Below, one piece after another: positions 53,183 to 62,066 of a stretch of DNA of 64,000 bases. The position numbers and the translations under genes are program-made. A model generated the notes under the pieces. That model searched no databases, had not been told where the DNA came from, and saw only the letters and a program-made list of their open reading frames with translations. Within the stretch, counting starts at the first letter, position 1. The number at the start of each line of letters is the position of its first letter. This DNA is from an uncultured Collinsella sp. (GTDB lineage: Bacteria > Actinomycetota > Coriobacteriia > Coriobacteriales > Coriobacteriaceae), in NCBI GenBank assembly GCA_900541195.1, contig UQIY01000001.1, forward strand, positions 1-64,000, in the 5' to 3' direction.

Positions 53183-53725
53183 ATGTTTGGTTTTAAGAAA
53201 GAGCTCTACACGCCCGAGTATCAGCTTGCCGGCGATGAGTGCGCGGTGATCGAGACGTCGAAGGGCACCATCAAGGTCAAGTTTGACGGCGAGGGCGCCC
53301 CCATCCACGTGGCGAACTTCTGCGAGCTTTCCACGATGGGTTTTTACGACGGCCTTAAGTTCCATCGCTATGTGCCCGGTTTTGTGATCCAGGGCGGCGA
53401 CCCCAATACCCGCGATATGTCCGGCGCCGATGTCGCCGCCGGCCTTGAGGGCCCCGACGGCATGCCCGGTACCGGTGGCCCCGGCTACTGCATCAAGGGC
53501 GAGTTCGCTACCAACCCGCGTAACAGCCACGTCGACGGCGCGCTTGCCATGGCACGTTCCATGGATCCCGATTCCGCAGGTTCGCAGTTCTACTTCTGCC
53601 TGGGTGCCCAGCACAACCTCGACTCCGGCTATACCGTCTTTGGCACCACGGTCGAGGGCCTCGACGTCATCTCGCAGCTGCGTGCCGGTGACGAGATCGT
53701 CCATGTCGAGATCGTTCACGAGTAA
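53183..53725 (+). CDS. Cyclophilin-type peptidyl-prolyl cis-trans isomerase
   Basis: 180 aa single-domain cytosolic enzyme that assists protein folding. FHRYVPGFVIQGGDPN carries the catalytic Arg region; GSQFYFCLGAQHNLDSGYTV is the standard cyclophilin C-terminal motif. The active-site Gln-x-x-x-Phe and Trp-equivalent positions (Phe/His in bacterial forms) look normal. ATG 53183 follows GAGGAAGGAACC. It lies 12 bases before the TTG start of the TPR protein, so the two share a transcript. Confidence 0.93.
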   Translation: MFGFKKELYTPEYQLAGDECAVIETSKGTIKVKFDGEGAPIHVANFCELSTMGFYDGLKFHRYVPGFVIQGGDPNTRDMSGADVAAGLEGPDGMPGTGGPGYCIKGEFATNPRNSHVDGALAMARSMDPDSAGSQFYFCLGAQHNLDSGYTVFGTTVEGLDVISQLRAGDEIVHVEIVHE

Positions 53726-53736
53726 AGGGGACTTCC

Positions 53737-55032
53737 TTGAATAGCCAGCTGATCCAACAGGGCCGCGCCGCTTATCGCGCGGGTGATTATTCCGCTGCCG
53801 CCCAGATGCTCGGTGCGGCAAAGACCCCCGGTGAGATTATGGGCGAGGCCGACCATCTGCGCGGCAACGCCTTGATGCACCTGGGCATGTATGCCGAGGC
53901 CGCCGAGGCCTACGCCGCCGCCCTTAACGACGGTACCTATGGCAAGCGCGGCGCGCTGCTCACCAACCGCGGCAAGGCGCTTGCTGCCGTGGGTGACTAT
54001 GTGACTGCAGCCCAGGCGTTCTCTGCCGCAACGCAGGATGCATCCTATGCCACGCCGTTTAAGGCCTACCTGGGTCTGGGCAACGCGCTGTTCCAGTCGG
54101 GCGACTATGCCAATGCCGGTACTGCCTTCCGTCAGGCTGCCATCGACGGCGCCAACCCGGCTCCTGCCGCCGCACTCGGCGAGCTCGGTCGTTGCTTCAT
54201 TAAGCTCGGCCGTCCGGCAGACGCCGTAGAGACCTACCGCACGGCCATCGACTTTGCCGGTCCGCGCGACGACACGCGTGCGCTTAACGCCGGTATGGGC
54301 GAGGCGCTTTCCGCCGCCGGTCGTCCCTCTGACGCGCTCGATGCCTTTAACGCCGCCACTGCCGACGGCATCTACCAGCTTACGCCCGAGCAGTCCGACG
54401 AGCTTGCCCGCGTGCACGATTCCCTCGCTGCGCTTTCGGCCCAGACGGCCATGGCCACGGCGCCGGCTCCCGCGATGGATGCTCCCGCCGTCGACCCGCT
54501 CGACCCCACGGGTGCTACCGGTCAGTTTATGCCCGACCCCTCGGACACCGGCTTCTTCACCCTGTCCGAGTCCGAGATGGTTCAGCAGGACCGCAAGGAG
54601 GCCAAGGTCCGTCGTCGCCATCGCCACACGGGCCTCAAGGTCTTCTTGGTTCTGCTTCTGCTGATTGTCCTTGCCGCAGGCGGTCTTGGCTTTGCCTACA
54701 CGCGCGGCCTGGGCTTCCCCTCGCAGGAGTCTGTTGTCACCGACCTGTTCCAGGCCGCCGGTGACGGCGATACCGCCAAGGCCGAGTCCTGTCTTGCTTC
54801 CAGCCTGTCCGAGGACGCCAAGGCGATGATCATCTCTTCGATCCCGCAGGGCGCCACCGTCTCCATCGAGGGCATGGATCAGTCTATGACCGAGACCACC
54901 GCCAAGGTCAAGGCGTCGCTGTCCAAGGGCGGCGAGCAGGAGTACACCGTCAAGTTCGTGCGCTCCGACAACCATATCGGTTGGGCCGTCTCCTCGCTTG
55001 ATATCGATCTTTCGGCCGCTGACAACCAGTAG
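53737..55032 (+). CDS. TPR-repeat membrane protein of unknown function
   Basis: 431 aa with TTG start after AAAGGGGAC. The first 230 residues are tandem TPR-like helical repeats rich in Ala (ADHLRGNALMHLGMYAEAAE, GNALFQSGDYANAGTAFRQA, ELGRCFIKLGRPADAVETYR). A linker with Pro/Asp and a single membrane helix near residues 306-322 (LKVFLVLLLLIVLAAGG) follow, then a 110-residue outer domain that may be a DUF4878-like fold. It probably assembles protein partners on the cytosolic side of the membrane. It precedes the mreB operon, which suggests, but does not prove, a link to the envelope. Confidence 0.78.
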   Translation: MNSQLIQQGRAAYRAGDYSAAAQMLGAAKTPGEIMGEADHLRGNALMHLGMYAEAAEAYAAALNDGTYGKRGALLTNRGKALAAVGDYVTAAQAFSAATQDASYATPFKAYLGLGNALFQSGDYANAGTAFRQAAIDGANPAPAAALGELGRCFIKLGRPADAVETYRTAIDFAGPRDDTRALNAGMGEALSAAGRPSDALDAFNAATADGIYQLTPEQSDELARVHDSLAALSAQTAMATAPAPAMDAPAVDPLDPTGATGQFMPDPSDTGFFTLSESEMVQQDRKEAKVRRRHRHTGLKVFLVLLLLIVLAAGGLGFAYTRGLGFPSQESVVTDLFQAAGDGDTAKAESCLASSLSEDAKAMIISSIPQGATVSIEGMDQSMTETTAKVKASLSKGGEQEYTVKFVRSDNHIGWAVSSLDIDLSAADNQ

Positions 55033-55054
55033 TGACCTTATGAGATTTGGCGCT

Positions 55055-55087
55055 GCCCGGTGCTTCACCGCAAGTGAGGCGCCGGGC
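55055..55087 (+). terminator. GC-rich hairpin between the TPR gene and mreB
   Basis: GCCCGGTGC (55055-55063) pairs with GCGCCGGGC (55079-55087) with one wobble and an inner CAC/GTG. No T-run follows, so it is a weak terminator candidate or a leader structure. A TATGAT at 55098-55103 could start the mreB transcript. Confidence 0.4.
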
Positions 55088-55147
55088 TTGCGCTAGTATG
55101 ATGGGCTAGTAGTTTTCCAGCAATCATCCAACACATCAGGAGTTGCG

Positions 55148-56191
55148 TTGTTTTCTTTGATGGATATGTTCTTCGGTAGCTATGCGGGCGATCTTGCCAT
55201 CGACCTCGGCACCGCCAACACGCTTGTCTCCGTGCGCGGCAAGGGCATCGTCATTCGCGAGCCCTCCGTTGTCGCCATCGACAAGAACGATGAGCGCATC
55301 CTGGCTGTCGGTATCGAGGCAAAGCGCATGCTCGGCCGTACGCCCGGTAACATTGTGGCTGTGCGTCCCCTTAAGGACGGCGTTATCGCCGACTTCGACG
55401 TTACCGAGGCCATGCTTCGCTATTTTATCGACAAGGCGTCCGAGAAGCGCTATCCGTGGACCCCGCGTCCGCGCGTTGTCGTCTGCGTCCCCTCCGGTGT
55501 CACGTCGGTCGAGAAGCGCGCCGTTTTTGAGGCTACGATCCAAGCCGGTGCCCGCCAGGCATACCTGATCGAGGAGCCCATGGCCGCTGCCATCGGCGCC
55601 GACTTGCCTGTCGAGGAGCCGACCGGCTCCATGGTCATCGATATCGGCGGCGGTACCACCGAGGTCGCCGTTATCGCCATGGGCGGTATCGTCGTGTCGC
55701 AGTCCATTCGCATTGCCGGTGACGAGTTTGATCAGGCCATCCTTACCCACGTTCGCGATGCCTATAACCTGGCTATCGGCGAGCGCACGGCCGAGGACAT
55801 CAAGATCAAGGTCGGTTCTGCCGTGCCGCTCAAGGACGAGCTCGACGTCGAGGTCAACGGCCGCGACGTGATCACGGGCCTGCCCAAGACCGTGCGCATC
55901 GAGAGCGAGGAGATTCGTCGCGCGCTCAATAAGCCGCTCGACGAGATGGCCAAGGCCGTCAAGGACGCCCTCGACGCCACGCCGCCCGATCTTGCCTCGG
56001 ATCTTATGTACTACGGCATCCTGTTGACCGGCGGCGGTGCGCTGCTGCGCGGCCTCGACGTGCGTCTGCGCGACGAGACCGGCGTTTCGGTCAACGTCAG
56101 CCCTACGGCGCTCGACAACGTCGTCAACGGCTGCGCCCGCGTGCTCGAGGCCAACGCGTTTGACGGTGGCTTCGTCCAGACCAATGCTTAA
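55148..56191 (+). CDS. mreB: Rod-shape-determining protein MreB (actin homologue)
   Basis: 347 aa. Actin-fold ATPase that forms membrane-associated filaments and directs lateral wall growth. The phosphate-1 loop DLGTANTLV, the connect-1 and phosphate-2 region IDIGGGTTEVAVIAMGG, and adenosine motif TGGGALLRGLD are intact. The N-terminus LFSLMDMFFG could be a short amphipathic membrane-binding helix. TTG 55148 stands after AGGAG; ATG 55160 or 55166 are alternatives. It starts the mreBCD-mrdA-rodA cluster, which indicates a rod-shaped cell. Confidence 0.96.
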   Translation: MFSLMDMFFGSYAGDLAIDLGTANTLVSVRGKGIVIREPSVVAIDKNDERILAVGIEAKRMLGRTPGNIVAVRPLKDGVIADFDVTEAMLRYFIDKASEKRYPWTPRPRVVVCVPSGVTSVEKRAVFEATIQAGARQAYLIEEPMAAAIGADLPVEEPTGSMVIDIGGGTTEVAVIAMGGIVVSQSIRIAGDEFDQAILTHVRDAYNLAIGERTAEDIKIKVGSAVPLKDELDVEVNGRDVITGLPKTVRIESEEIRRALNKPLDEMAKAVKDALDATPPDLASDLMYYGILLTGGGALLRGLDVRLRDETGVSVNVSPTALDNVVNGCARVLEANAFDGGFVQTNA

Positions 56192-56212
56192 TTTCCAAAA
56201 GGTGGATTCCAT

Positions 56213-57211
56213 TTGGCACGATCTTCGGGTTTCTCTTCAAATCTGAATACCAAGCGACAATCAACGGGTATGCGCCCGTTGATTGTTTTCAGCGTAATTT
56301 CGGTGCTGCTGCTTACGTTTTACATTCGCGAGGGTGAGGCGGGACCGATTCATGCCGTGCGTTCTGGCGTGACGACGATTACCTCGCCGGTGCGTTTTGT
56401 GGGCTCGGCTGTGGCCGCGCCCTTTAACGCAATCGGAAACGTGTTCTCAAACCTTACGGCTTCGCAAGACACCCTCGACGAGCTTAAGAAGCAAAACGAG
56501 GTCCTGACGTCAAAGGTTGCCGAGCTCTCCGAGGCTCAAAAGACCGCCGAGCGACTCGAGAGCCTGGTCGGTCTTCAGTCGACCTACAACCTCAAGTCCA
56601 CCGCGGCTCGCATTGTCGGCGCGTCGGGCGATGCCTGGACCTCGACCGTTACCATCGACAAAGGCTCTGCCGACGGTCTTACCATCAACATGCCCGTGAC
56701 GAGTTCTGCCGGTGTCATCGGTCAGATTATCGAGGTTTCGGCCAAGACCTCCACCGTCCGCCTGATTAGTGGTGAGAACTCGGGTGTGTCCGCCATGGTG
56801 CAGGATACGCGTGCTCAGGGCATGCTGCAGGGGCAGCCCGACGGTACCCTGCGCCTGGAGCACGTGAGTGTCGACTCCGACGTGAAGGTGGGCGATATCA
56901 TCGTGACCTCGGGCATCGGCGGCGTATTCCCCAAGGGCCTGCCGCTCGGTACGGTCTCGTCGGTGGAGAAGTCTGCCAACGATGTGTACTACACCATCGT
57001 CGTGCGCGCTCAGACAACGGCCGAAAACAACGAGGAAGTGCTGGTCATTACGTCGCTGACCGATGAGCAGTCGGCTTCGGACGAGGATGTGAGCAGCGCC
57101 AACAGTACGCCGCAGGGCACCTCGCGCGATGCGGCCACCAAGTCCAAAGATGAAAGCTCGGATGAAAACTCCGATGCGTCCGACACGACTGACTCGGGCT
57201 CGAGCGAATAG
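56213..57211 (+). CDS. mreC: Rod-shape-determining protein MreC
   Basis: 332 aa, bitopic. After a short cytosolic stretch a membrane helix spans about residues 23-39 (PLIVFSVISVLLLTFYI), followed by a coiled coil (DTLDELKKQNEVLTSKVAEL, and beyond to about 120) and two beta-barrel parts (IVGASGDAWTSTVTIDKGSA, GVIGQIIEVSAKTSTVRLI, IIVTSGIGGVFPKGLPLG). The last 50 residues are acidic and disordered. It links MreB to PBP2 and RodA outside the membrane. The start is TTG 56213, five bases after AAAAGGTGG. Confidence 0.94.
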   Translation: MARSSGFSSNLNTKRQSTGMRPLIVFSVISVLLLTFYIREGEAGPIHAVRSGVTTITSPVRFVGSAVAAPFNAIGNVFSNLTASQDTLDELKKQNEVLTSKVAELSEAQKTAERLESLVGLQSTYNLKSTAARIVGASGDAWTSTVTIDKGSADGLTINMPVTSSAGVIGQIIEVSAKTSTVRLISGENSGVSAMVQDTRAQGMLQGQPDGTLRLEHVSVDSDVKVGDIIVTSGIGGVFPKGLPLGTVSSVEKSANDVYYTIVVRAQTTAENNEEVLVITSLTDEQSASDEDVSSANSTPQGTSRDAATKSKDESSDENSDASDTTDSGSSE

Positions 57212-57217
57212 GGAGGC

Positions 57218-57790
57218 ATGTCCATGGATCTACACGAACAGGGGACTGGCTCCCGCACTTTTGCGATTGCCGCCATTGTCTGCGTCCTGCTGCAGGCGGG
57301 CTTGGCGCCGCAGATCTCCATCGCGGGCGGTCGCATCAACTTTATGATTATCCTGGTGTGCCTGAGTGTGTTTTCGGTCGATCCCACGCGGGCCGTCATC
57401 TGCGGTTTTTGCAGTGGCCTGTTCTACGACCTGTCGGCAGCCGTGCCGGTGGGCGTGATGTCGCTGTTGCTGACAGTGGGCAGCTTTGCCCTGACACACA
57501 GTGCCGCCGGTCAGACGGGCGGCACCCCGAGCGCTCGCGGCATCACGGTGGGCGCCTTTGCGCTTGCCATTAACGTGATCTACAGCATTATCTTGCTGTT
57601 TATGGGACTGGAATCGAGTTTTGTCGTGGCGATCTTTGGACACGCCCTGCCGTCCTCGATTCTGACCGGTCTGGTCGCCGTTCCGTTTTTGATGTCCGGC
57701 GTCGCGCCGCAGTCTGGCTATGGGTTCTCCGCGCGCGGTGGGCGTCAGACGGGTATGCGCTTTAAGCCCAAGACCCGTAAGCTCAAATAG
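57218..57790 (+). CDS. mreD: Rod-shape-determining membrane protein MreD
   Basis: 190 aa, about five membrane helices; small and poorly conserved in sequence, but typical for length and position between mreC and the class B PBP. FAIAAIVCVLLQAGLAPQIS and FCSGLFYDLSAAVPVGVMSL match the MreD pattern (a conserved GL-D motif). The C-terminal 30 residues are basic and cytosolic. It helps hold the elongasome together. The start lies six bases after the mreC stop and after AGGGAGGC. Confidence 0.9.
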   Translation: MSMDLHEQGTGSRTFAIAAIVCVLLQAGLAPQISIAGGRINFMIILVCLSVFSVDPTRAVICGFCSGLFYDLSAAVPVGVMSLLLTVGSFALTHSAAGQTGGTPSARGITVGAFALAINVIYSIILLFMGLESSFVVAIFGHALPSSILTGLVAVPFLMSGVAPQSGYGFSARGGRQTGMRFKPKTRKLK

Positions 57791-57803
57791 GGGAGGTCTG
57801 TAG

Positions 57804-59873
57804 ATGTCTTCCCAGTTGACGGTTGTTGTCGCTGGCATCGTCCTGGTCGTGGCCATTGTGGTCGCGCTGGTCATCATGCGACGCGGCGACTCCCGCTTTA
57901 CCTACGATACGCAGCACGGAACGGCCCCGCGCGCCACCGAGGGCGAGGGCAATACGGCCGCTACGGCCTTCAAGGGCCGCTTTTCCATCCTCACCGCGGG
58001 CGTGGGTGCGATGTTTGCCGCGCTTGCCGTTAAACTGTGGGGCATGCAGATGGTCTCGTCGGACTACTACGACAAGCAGGCCAAGAGCAATCAGACCCGT
58101 ACCGTTACCACGCCTGCCGTTCGTGGCCGCATCTTGGACCGCAACGGCGTCGCGCTGGTGCAAAACCGCCCCTCGCTCGCCGTCGTCGCCTATCGCGACC
58201 TTGCCGACGACAAGGTACTGGTGCGCCATCTTGCCAACGTGCTCGGCATGCCGTATATCGCGGTGCTGCGCAACATCCAGGACAATTCCGAAGGTGCGCA
58301 GAGCCTGCATACGATCGCGACTGACGTGCGCCGCTCTACTGTCGCCTACATTCAGGAGCACGCCGGTGAGTTTCCCGGCGTGAAGATCGCCGAGCGCACC
58401 GAGCGCCAATACCCGTATGGCGAGACCGCCTGCCATATCTTGGGCTATACCGGCACCATTACCTCCGAGCAGCTCGAGGCGCAGAACAAGAAGTCGTCGG
58501 ACGGCAGCGATAGCGCGGCTGGCCAGATTTCGTATCAATCGGGCGATATTGTGGGCCAGGCGGGCGTAGAGATTTACTACGAAAATCTGCTGCAGGGCAT
58601 TCGTGGTGAGCAGACCGTGAAAGTTGACGCCTCGGGTAACGTGACCGGTCAAGCCGGCGCCGTTCCCGCCAAGGCCGGTTCTGACATTAAGCTTACGCTC
58701 GATCTTAAGATTCAACAGGCCTGCGAGACGGCTCTGGCGAATGCCATTGAGCTTGCCAAGACCACGGGTCATAGCGATGCCGGCAACGGCGCCGTGGTGT
58801 GTCTCGATCCCAACAATGGTGAGATTCTGGGTATGGCGAGCGAGCCCAAGTTTGATCCGTCGGTGTTCATCGGCGGCGTTTCCAACGACGTGTGGACCGA
58901 GCTCAACGACGACAAGGGTTCGCATCCGCTGCTCAACCGCGCCATTAGCGGCCAGTATATGTCGGCTTCGACCATCAAGCCGCTCTCGGCTCTGGCCGGT
59001 CTTGAGTTTGGAACCTATACCTCAGGCCAGACCACGAACTGCACGGGCTATTGGACGGGCCTGGGCAAGTCATGGGGTAAGTACTGCTGGCTGCATTCCG
59101 GTCACGGCACTATGACGCTGCAGTCCGGTATCGCCAACTCGTGCGACCCCGTGTTTTACGATATGGGCAAGGCGTTTTTCTACAACGACCAGCATCCCGA
59201 GGGTCTGCAAGAGGTCTTTCGCCGTTGGGGCCTGGGCAAGACCTGCGGCATCGATCTGCCAAGCGAGGGCACCGGTCGTATTCCTGACGCCAAGTGGAAA
59301 GAGTCCTACTTTACCGACGCCTCGGCCGAGGACCGCAAGTGGAATGCCGGCGATATGACTAACATCGCTATCGGCCAGGGCGACATTTTGGTGACGCCGC
59401 TGCAGATGGCGTGTGCCTACATGGGCCTTGCCAACGGCGGCAAACAGTATGTGCCCCACGTCTTCTTGTCGGCGGTGTCGCGCGATGGCGACGGCGATGC
59501 CTACAAGTACAACGGCAAGGGCAAAAAGAAGCGCCTGGAGGCCCATATCAATAGCGACGCCGACCTGGCGCTGGTCCGTAACGGCATGCACGATGTGATT
59601 TACTCGGCGTCGACTTCGACCGCCGCGCACTTTAACTCCTTGACCCCCACGGTCTACGGCAAGTCCGGCACGGGCGAGAAGAGCGGCGAGGACGATTACG
59701 CGTGGTTTTGCGCCTACGCGCCGGCCGATGAGCCCAAGTACGTGATTGTCACTGTCTTGGAACAGGGCGGTGGTGGCTCCGATACCGCGCTGCACGTCGT
59801 GCGCGATGTCCTCGGTGCCATCTATGATGAGCCTGACACATCTTCTGCCACGGGCGATTCTTCGGTTCGATAG
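57804..59873 (+). CDS. mrdA: Penicillin-binding protein 2 (class B transpeptidase of the elongasome)
   Basis: 689 aa. A cytosolic N-terminus, one or two membrane-facing helices (near 7-25 and 60-75), a dimerisation/pedestal domain (FVR-type RGRILDRNG onward) and a C-terminal transpeptidase domain. Active-site motifs: SASTIKP, with Ser389-Thr-Ile-Lys392 as SxxK; ANSCDPVFYDMG as the SxD-type second motif; and YGKSGTGEKS as KSG. It cross-links peptidoglycan during side-wall synthesis with RodA. The unusual second helix and 190-residue N-terminal region are a little longer than in E. coli PBP2. It starts 13 bases after mreD. Confidence 0.94.
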   Translation: MSSQLTVVVAGIVLVVAIVVALVIMRRGDSRFTYDTQHGTAPRATEGEGNTAATAFKGRFSILTAGVGAMFAALAVKLWGMQMVSSDYYDKQAKSNQTRTVTTPAVRGRILDRNGVALVQNRPSLAVVAYRDLADDKVLVRHLANVLGMPYIAVLRNIQDNSEGAQSLHTIATDVRRSTVAYIQEHAGEFPGVKIAERTERQYPYGETACHILGYTGTITSEQLEAQNKKSSDGSDSAAGQISYQSGDIVGQAGVEIYYENLLQGIRGEQTVKVDASGNVTGQAGAVPAKAGSDIKLTLDLKIQQACETALANAIELAKTTGHSDAGNGAVVCLDPNNGEILGMASEPKFDPSVFIGGVSNDVWTELNDDKGSHPLLNRAISGQYMSASTIKPLSALAGLEFGTYTSGQTTNCTGYWTGLGKSWGKYCWLHSGHGTMTLQSGIANSCDPVFYDMGKAFFYNDQHPEGLQEVFRRWGLGKTCGIDLPSEGTGRIPDAKWKESYFTDASAEDRKWNAGDMTNIAIGQGDILVTPLQMACAYMGLANGGKQYVPHVFLSAVSRDGDGDAYKYNGKGKKKRLEAHINSDADLALVRNGMHDVIYSASTSTAAHFNSLTPTVYGKSGTGEKSGEDDYAWFCAYAPADEPKYVIVTVLEQGGGGSDTALHVVRDVLGAIYDEPDTSSATGDSSVR

Positions 59874-59882
59874 GAGGTTGCG

Positions 59883-61109
59883 ATGGATTTTTCGCCGGCG
59901 GACCTGTTCCGCTCAACTAAAACCGGTTCCCGCAGCAGCCTGGACCGTGTCAACAAGCAGCTTTCGGCCTCGCGCGGCACGTTTCGCCAGAAGGTGCACA
60001 TCGGCGTGCTGCTGGCAACCTTGGCACTCGTTGCCTATGGTGCCGTCATCATTTGGTCGGCATCGCAGTTTAAGGCCGACGCCTCATTTTCGCGCCACCT
60101 GTTGGGCATCGGCATCGGTGCGGTGCTTGCGGTGCTCGTCTGGCGTACCGATCTGCGCGGCATCTCTAACTTCTCGACGGCGCTGCTCGTCATCGACCTC
60201 ATTGTGATTTTCTCGCCCAAGATTCCGGGGCTGTCCTATACGGGCGGTCTGGGCATGACGGGCTGGATCAAGATTCCCGGTATCGGTCTTACCTTCCAGC
60301 CGGTCGAGCTCGCCAAGCTCATCACGATCTTCTTTATCGCCACGCTTGGTTCGCAGTACAACGGCCGCATCGATACCGCCCGCGACTACATTAAGCTCTG
60401 CGGCATGCTTTCCGTTCCGTTTTTGGCCGTCGTCGCCATGGGCGACCTGGGTTCGGGCCTGGTCGTGTTGGTGTCGGGTGCCGTTGTGATCTGCATGAGC
60501 GGTGCGCGCCGCGAATGGGTGCTGTCGACCTTGGCTCTGCTCGTGGGTTTGGTGGCGCTCATCCTGGCGCTCGATTCTGTGCTCGATTCTCTTTTGGGCC
60601 ATGACGTTTTGATCAAGCAGTACCAGATGAACCGACTGACCGTCTTTATCGACCCCGATAATGCCGATTCGGACGATGCCTACAACTTGCAGCAATCGCT
60701 CATCGCGGTTGGATCGGGTGGCTTTTTCGGTAAAGGTCTGGGCCATGCGACGCAGTCTGCCGGTGGCTTTCTGCCCGAGTTCCACACCGACTTCGTCTTT
60801 GCCTTTTTGTCCGAGACCTTTGGCTTCTGCGGCTCCTTTTTGCTGCTGTGCCTGTACGTGCTGCTCATGTTCTCGACGATTCGCGTCGCCTTTAAGTGTG
60901 AGTCTCTGTTCCTACGCTTGTCATGCGTGGGTATCGTCGGCATGTGGGCATTCCAGACCTTCGAGAACATCGGCATGTGCATCGGCATGATGCCGATTAC
61001 CGGTATTCCGCTGCCGTTCATTAGCTTCGGTTCGTCCTCGATGATGATCCAGTTGCTGACGGTGGGTATCGTACAATCCATATGGCGGCATCGTTCGGGC
61101 GCCGCGTAA
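59883..61109 (+). CDS. rodA: Rod-shape-determining protein RodA (SEDS peptidoglycan glycosyltransferase)
   Basis: 408 aa with about ten membrane helices. SEDS motifs: GLGMTGWIKIPGIGLTFQPV, ELAKLITIFFIATL, the KQYQMNRLTVFIDPDNADSD loop with the functional Asp region, and GSGGFFGKGLGHATQS followed by PEFHTDFVFAFLSE. RodA polymerises lipid II in partnership with PBP2. It begins nine bases after mrdA with GGAGGTTGCG as ribosome site. The 50-residue N-terminal cytosolic extension before the first helix is longer than usual. Confidence 0.95.
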   Translation: MDFSPADLFRSTKTGSRSSLDRVNKQLSASRGTFRQKVHIGVLLATLALVAYGAVIIWSASQFKADASFSRHLLGIGIGAVLAVLVWRTDLRGISNFSTALLVIDLIVIFSPKIPGLSYTGGLGMTGWIKIPGIGLTFQPVELAKLITIFFIATLGSQYNGRIDTARDYIKLCGMLSVPFLAVVAMGDLGSGLVVLVSGAVVICMSGARREWVLSTLALLVGLVALILALDSVLDSLLGHDVLIKQYQMNRLTVFIDPDNADSDDAYNLQQSLIAVGSGGFFGKGLGHATQSAGGFLPEFHTDFVFAFLSETFGFCGSFLLLCLYVLLMFSTIRVAFKCESLFLRLSCVGIVGMWAFQTFENIGMCIGMMPITGIPLPFISFGSSSMMIQLLTVGIVQSIWRHRSGAA

Positions 61110-61127
61110 CCGCTGGAGGGGTTTGCT

Positions 61128-62057
61128 ATGAAGATTCCCGTGGACAAGCTGACCCGCGTCTTTAAGATGGGCGCGACCACCAAGAAGGATTCCGACACGC
61201 CGGTTCGCGTGTCCGTCTACCTCGATTCGTCTGCCTCGCGTTTTTTGGTCGAGACGGTGCGCGATGCCTTCGTGCCGCAGACGACGTCTGGCATTGTGCG
61301 CGTTGAGCGCCTGGGTGAGGACCGTATCGTCCCCAAGACCGATACCGACGTGGTGCTGGTCCTTTCGTGCGGATCCGACCGTCTGGAGAGCGCTGTACAG
61401 GAGCTTGTGATTGCCGGCGCCCCCGTGTGCGTGCTGGCCGAGTCTGCTGTCGAGGTGCCTTTTATCCAGGAGTCCACGCCCATGCTCGGCGCGGTGGCGG
61501 CCACCGATAAGACGTATCTGCTCGAGACGCTTGCCCGCTGGATTCTCGATCGCACGGACAAGGAGACGGCCTTTGCGGCGAACTTTGTTTTTATGCGTAT
61601 TGCGGCCGCTAACCGCATCATCACCTCGTGCGCGCTTACCAATATGGCGACGGGCGCGCTGGTGTTTTTGCCGGGGGCCGATTATCCCGTTATGGCGCTG
61701 GCGCAGGTGGGCATGCTCTTTGAGCTCGCGGCCATCTTTGGACGCGGTATTAAGCCCGAGCGCGGTTATGAGGTCGCGGGCGTGCTTGCCGGCGGCTTGG
61801 TGCTCCGCGCCGTCACCCGCGCCCTGGTAAAGCAGACGCCGCATATTGGGTTTGCCGTCAAGGCGCTGACCGCCGCCGCGGGAACCTATGGCATGGGCCG
61901 TGCGCTCGTGTCGTTGTATGAACGCGACATCGACTACAGCCGTGCCAACGAGGTGGCTGCCGCCACGTTCTCGCGCGTCCGCGACCTGGTGACCACGGTT
62001 GCCGGCGCTACTCGTCCCATGGGTCCCTTTGAGGACGCATCTGATCTCGCTGCTTAG
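61128..62057 (+). CDS. DUF697-like protein of unknown function
   Basis: 309 aa. The N-terminal half (to about residue 130) has an alpha/beta, Rossmann-like look (RVSVYLDSSASRFLVET, VVLVLSCGSDRLESAVQ) without a P-loop, resembling a GTPase-derived domain that lost nucleotide motifs. The C-terminal half resembles DUF697: ANRIITSCALTNMATGALVF, then ALAQVGMLFELAAIFG and VKQTPHIGFAVKALTAAAG, a pattern of two or three hydrophobic helices seen in YcjF-type proteins. It follows rodA by 18 bases and precedes a radical SAM gene. Function unknown; membrane association is likely. Confidence 0.72.
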   Translation: MKIPVDKLTRVFKMGATTKKDSDTPVRVSVYLDSSASRFLVETVRDAFVPQTTSGIVRVERLGEDRIVPKTDTDVVLVLSCGSDRLESAVQELVIAGAPVCVLAESAVEVPFIQESTPMLGAVAATDKTYLLETLARWILDRTDKETAFAANFVFMRIAAANRIITSCALTNMATGALVFLPGADYPVMALAQVGMLFELAAIFGRGIKPERGYEVAGVLAGGLVLRAVTRALVKQTPHIGFAVKALTAAAGTYGMGRALVSLYERDIDYSRANEVAAATFSRVRDLVTTVAGATRPMGPFEDASDLAA

Positions 62058-62066
62058 GGGTTTCTT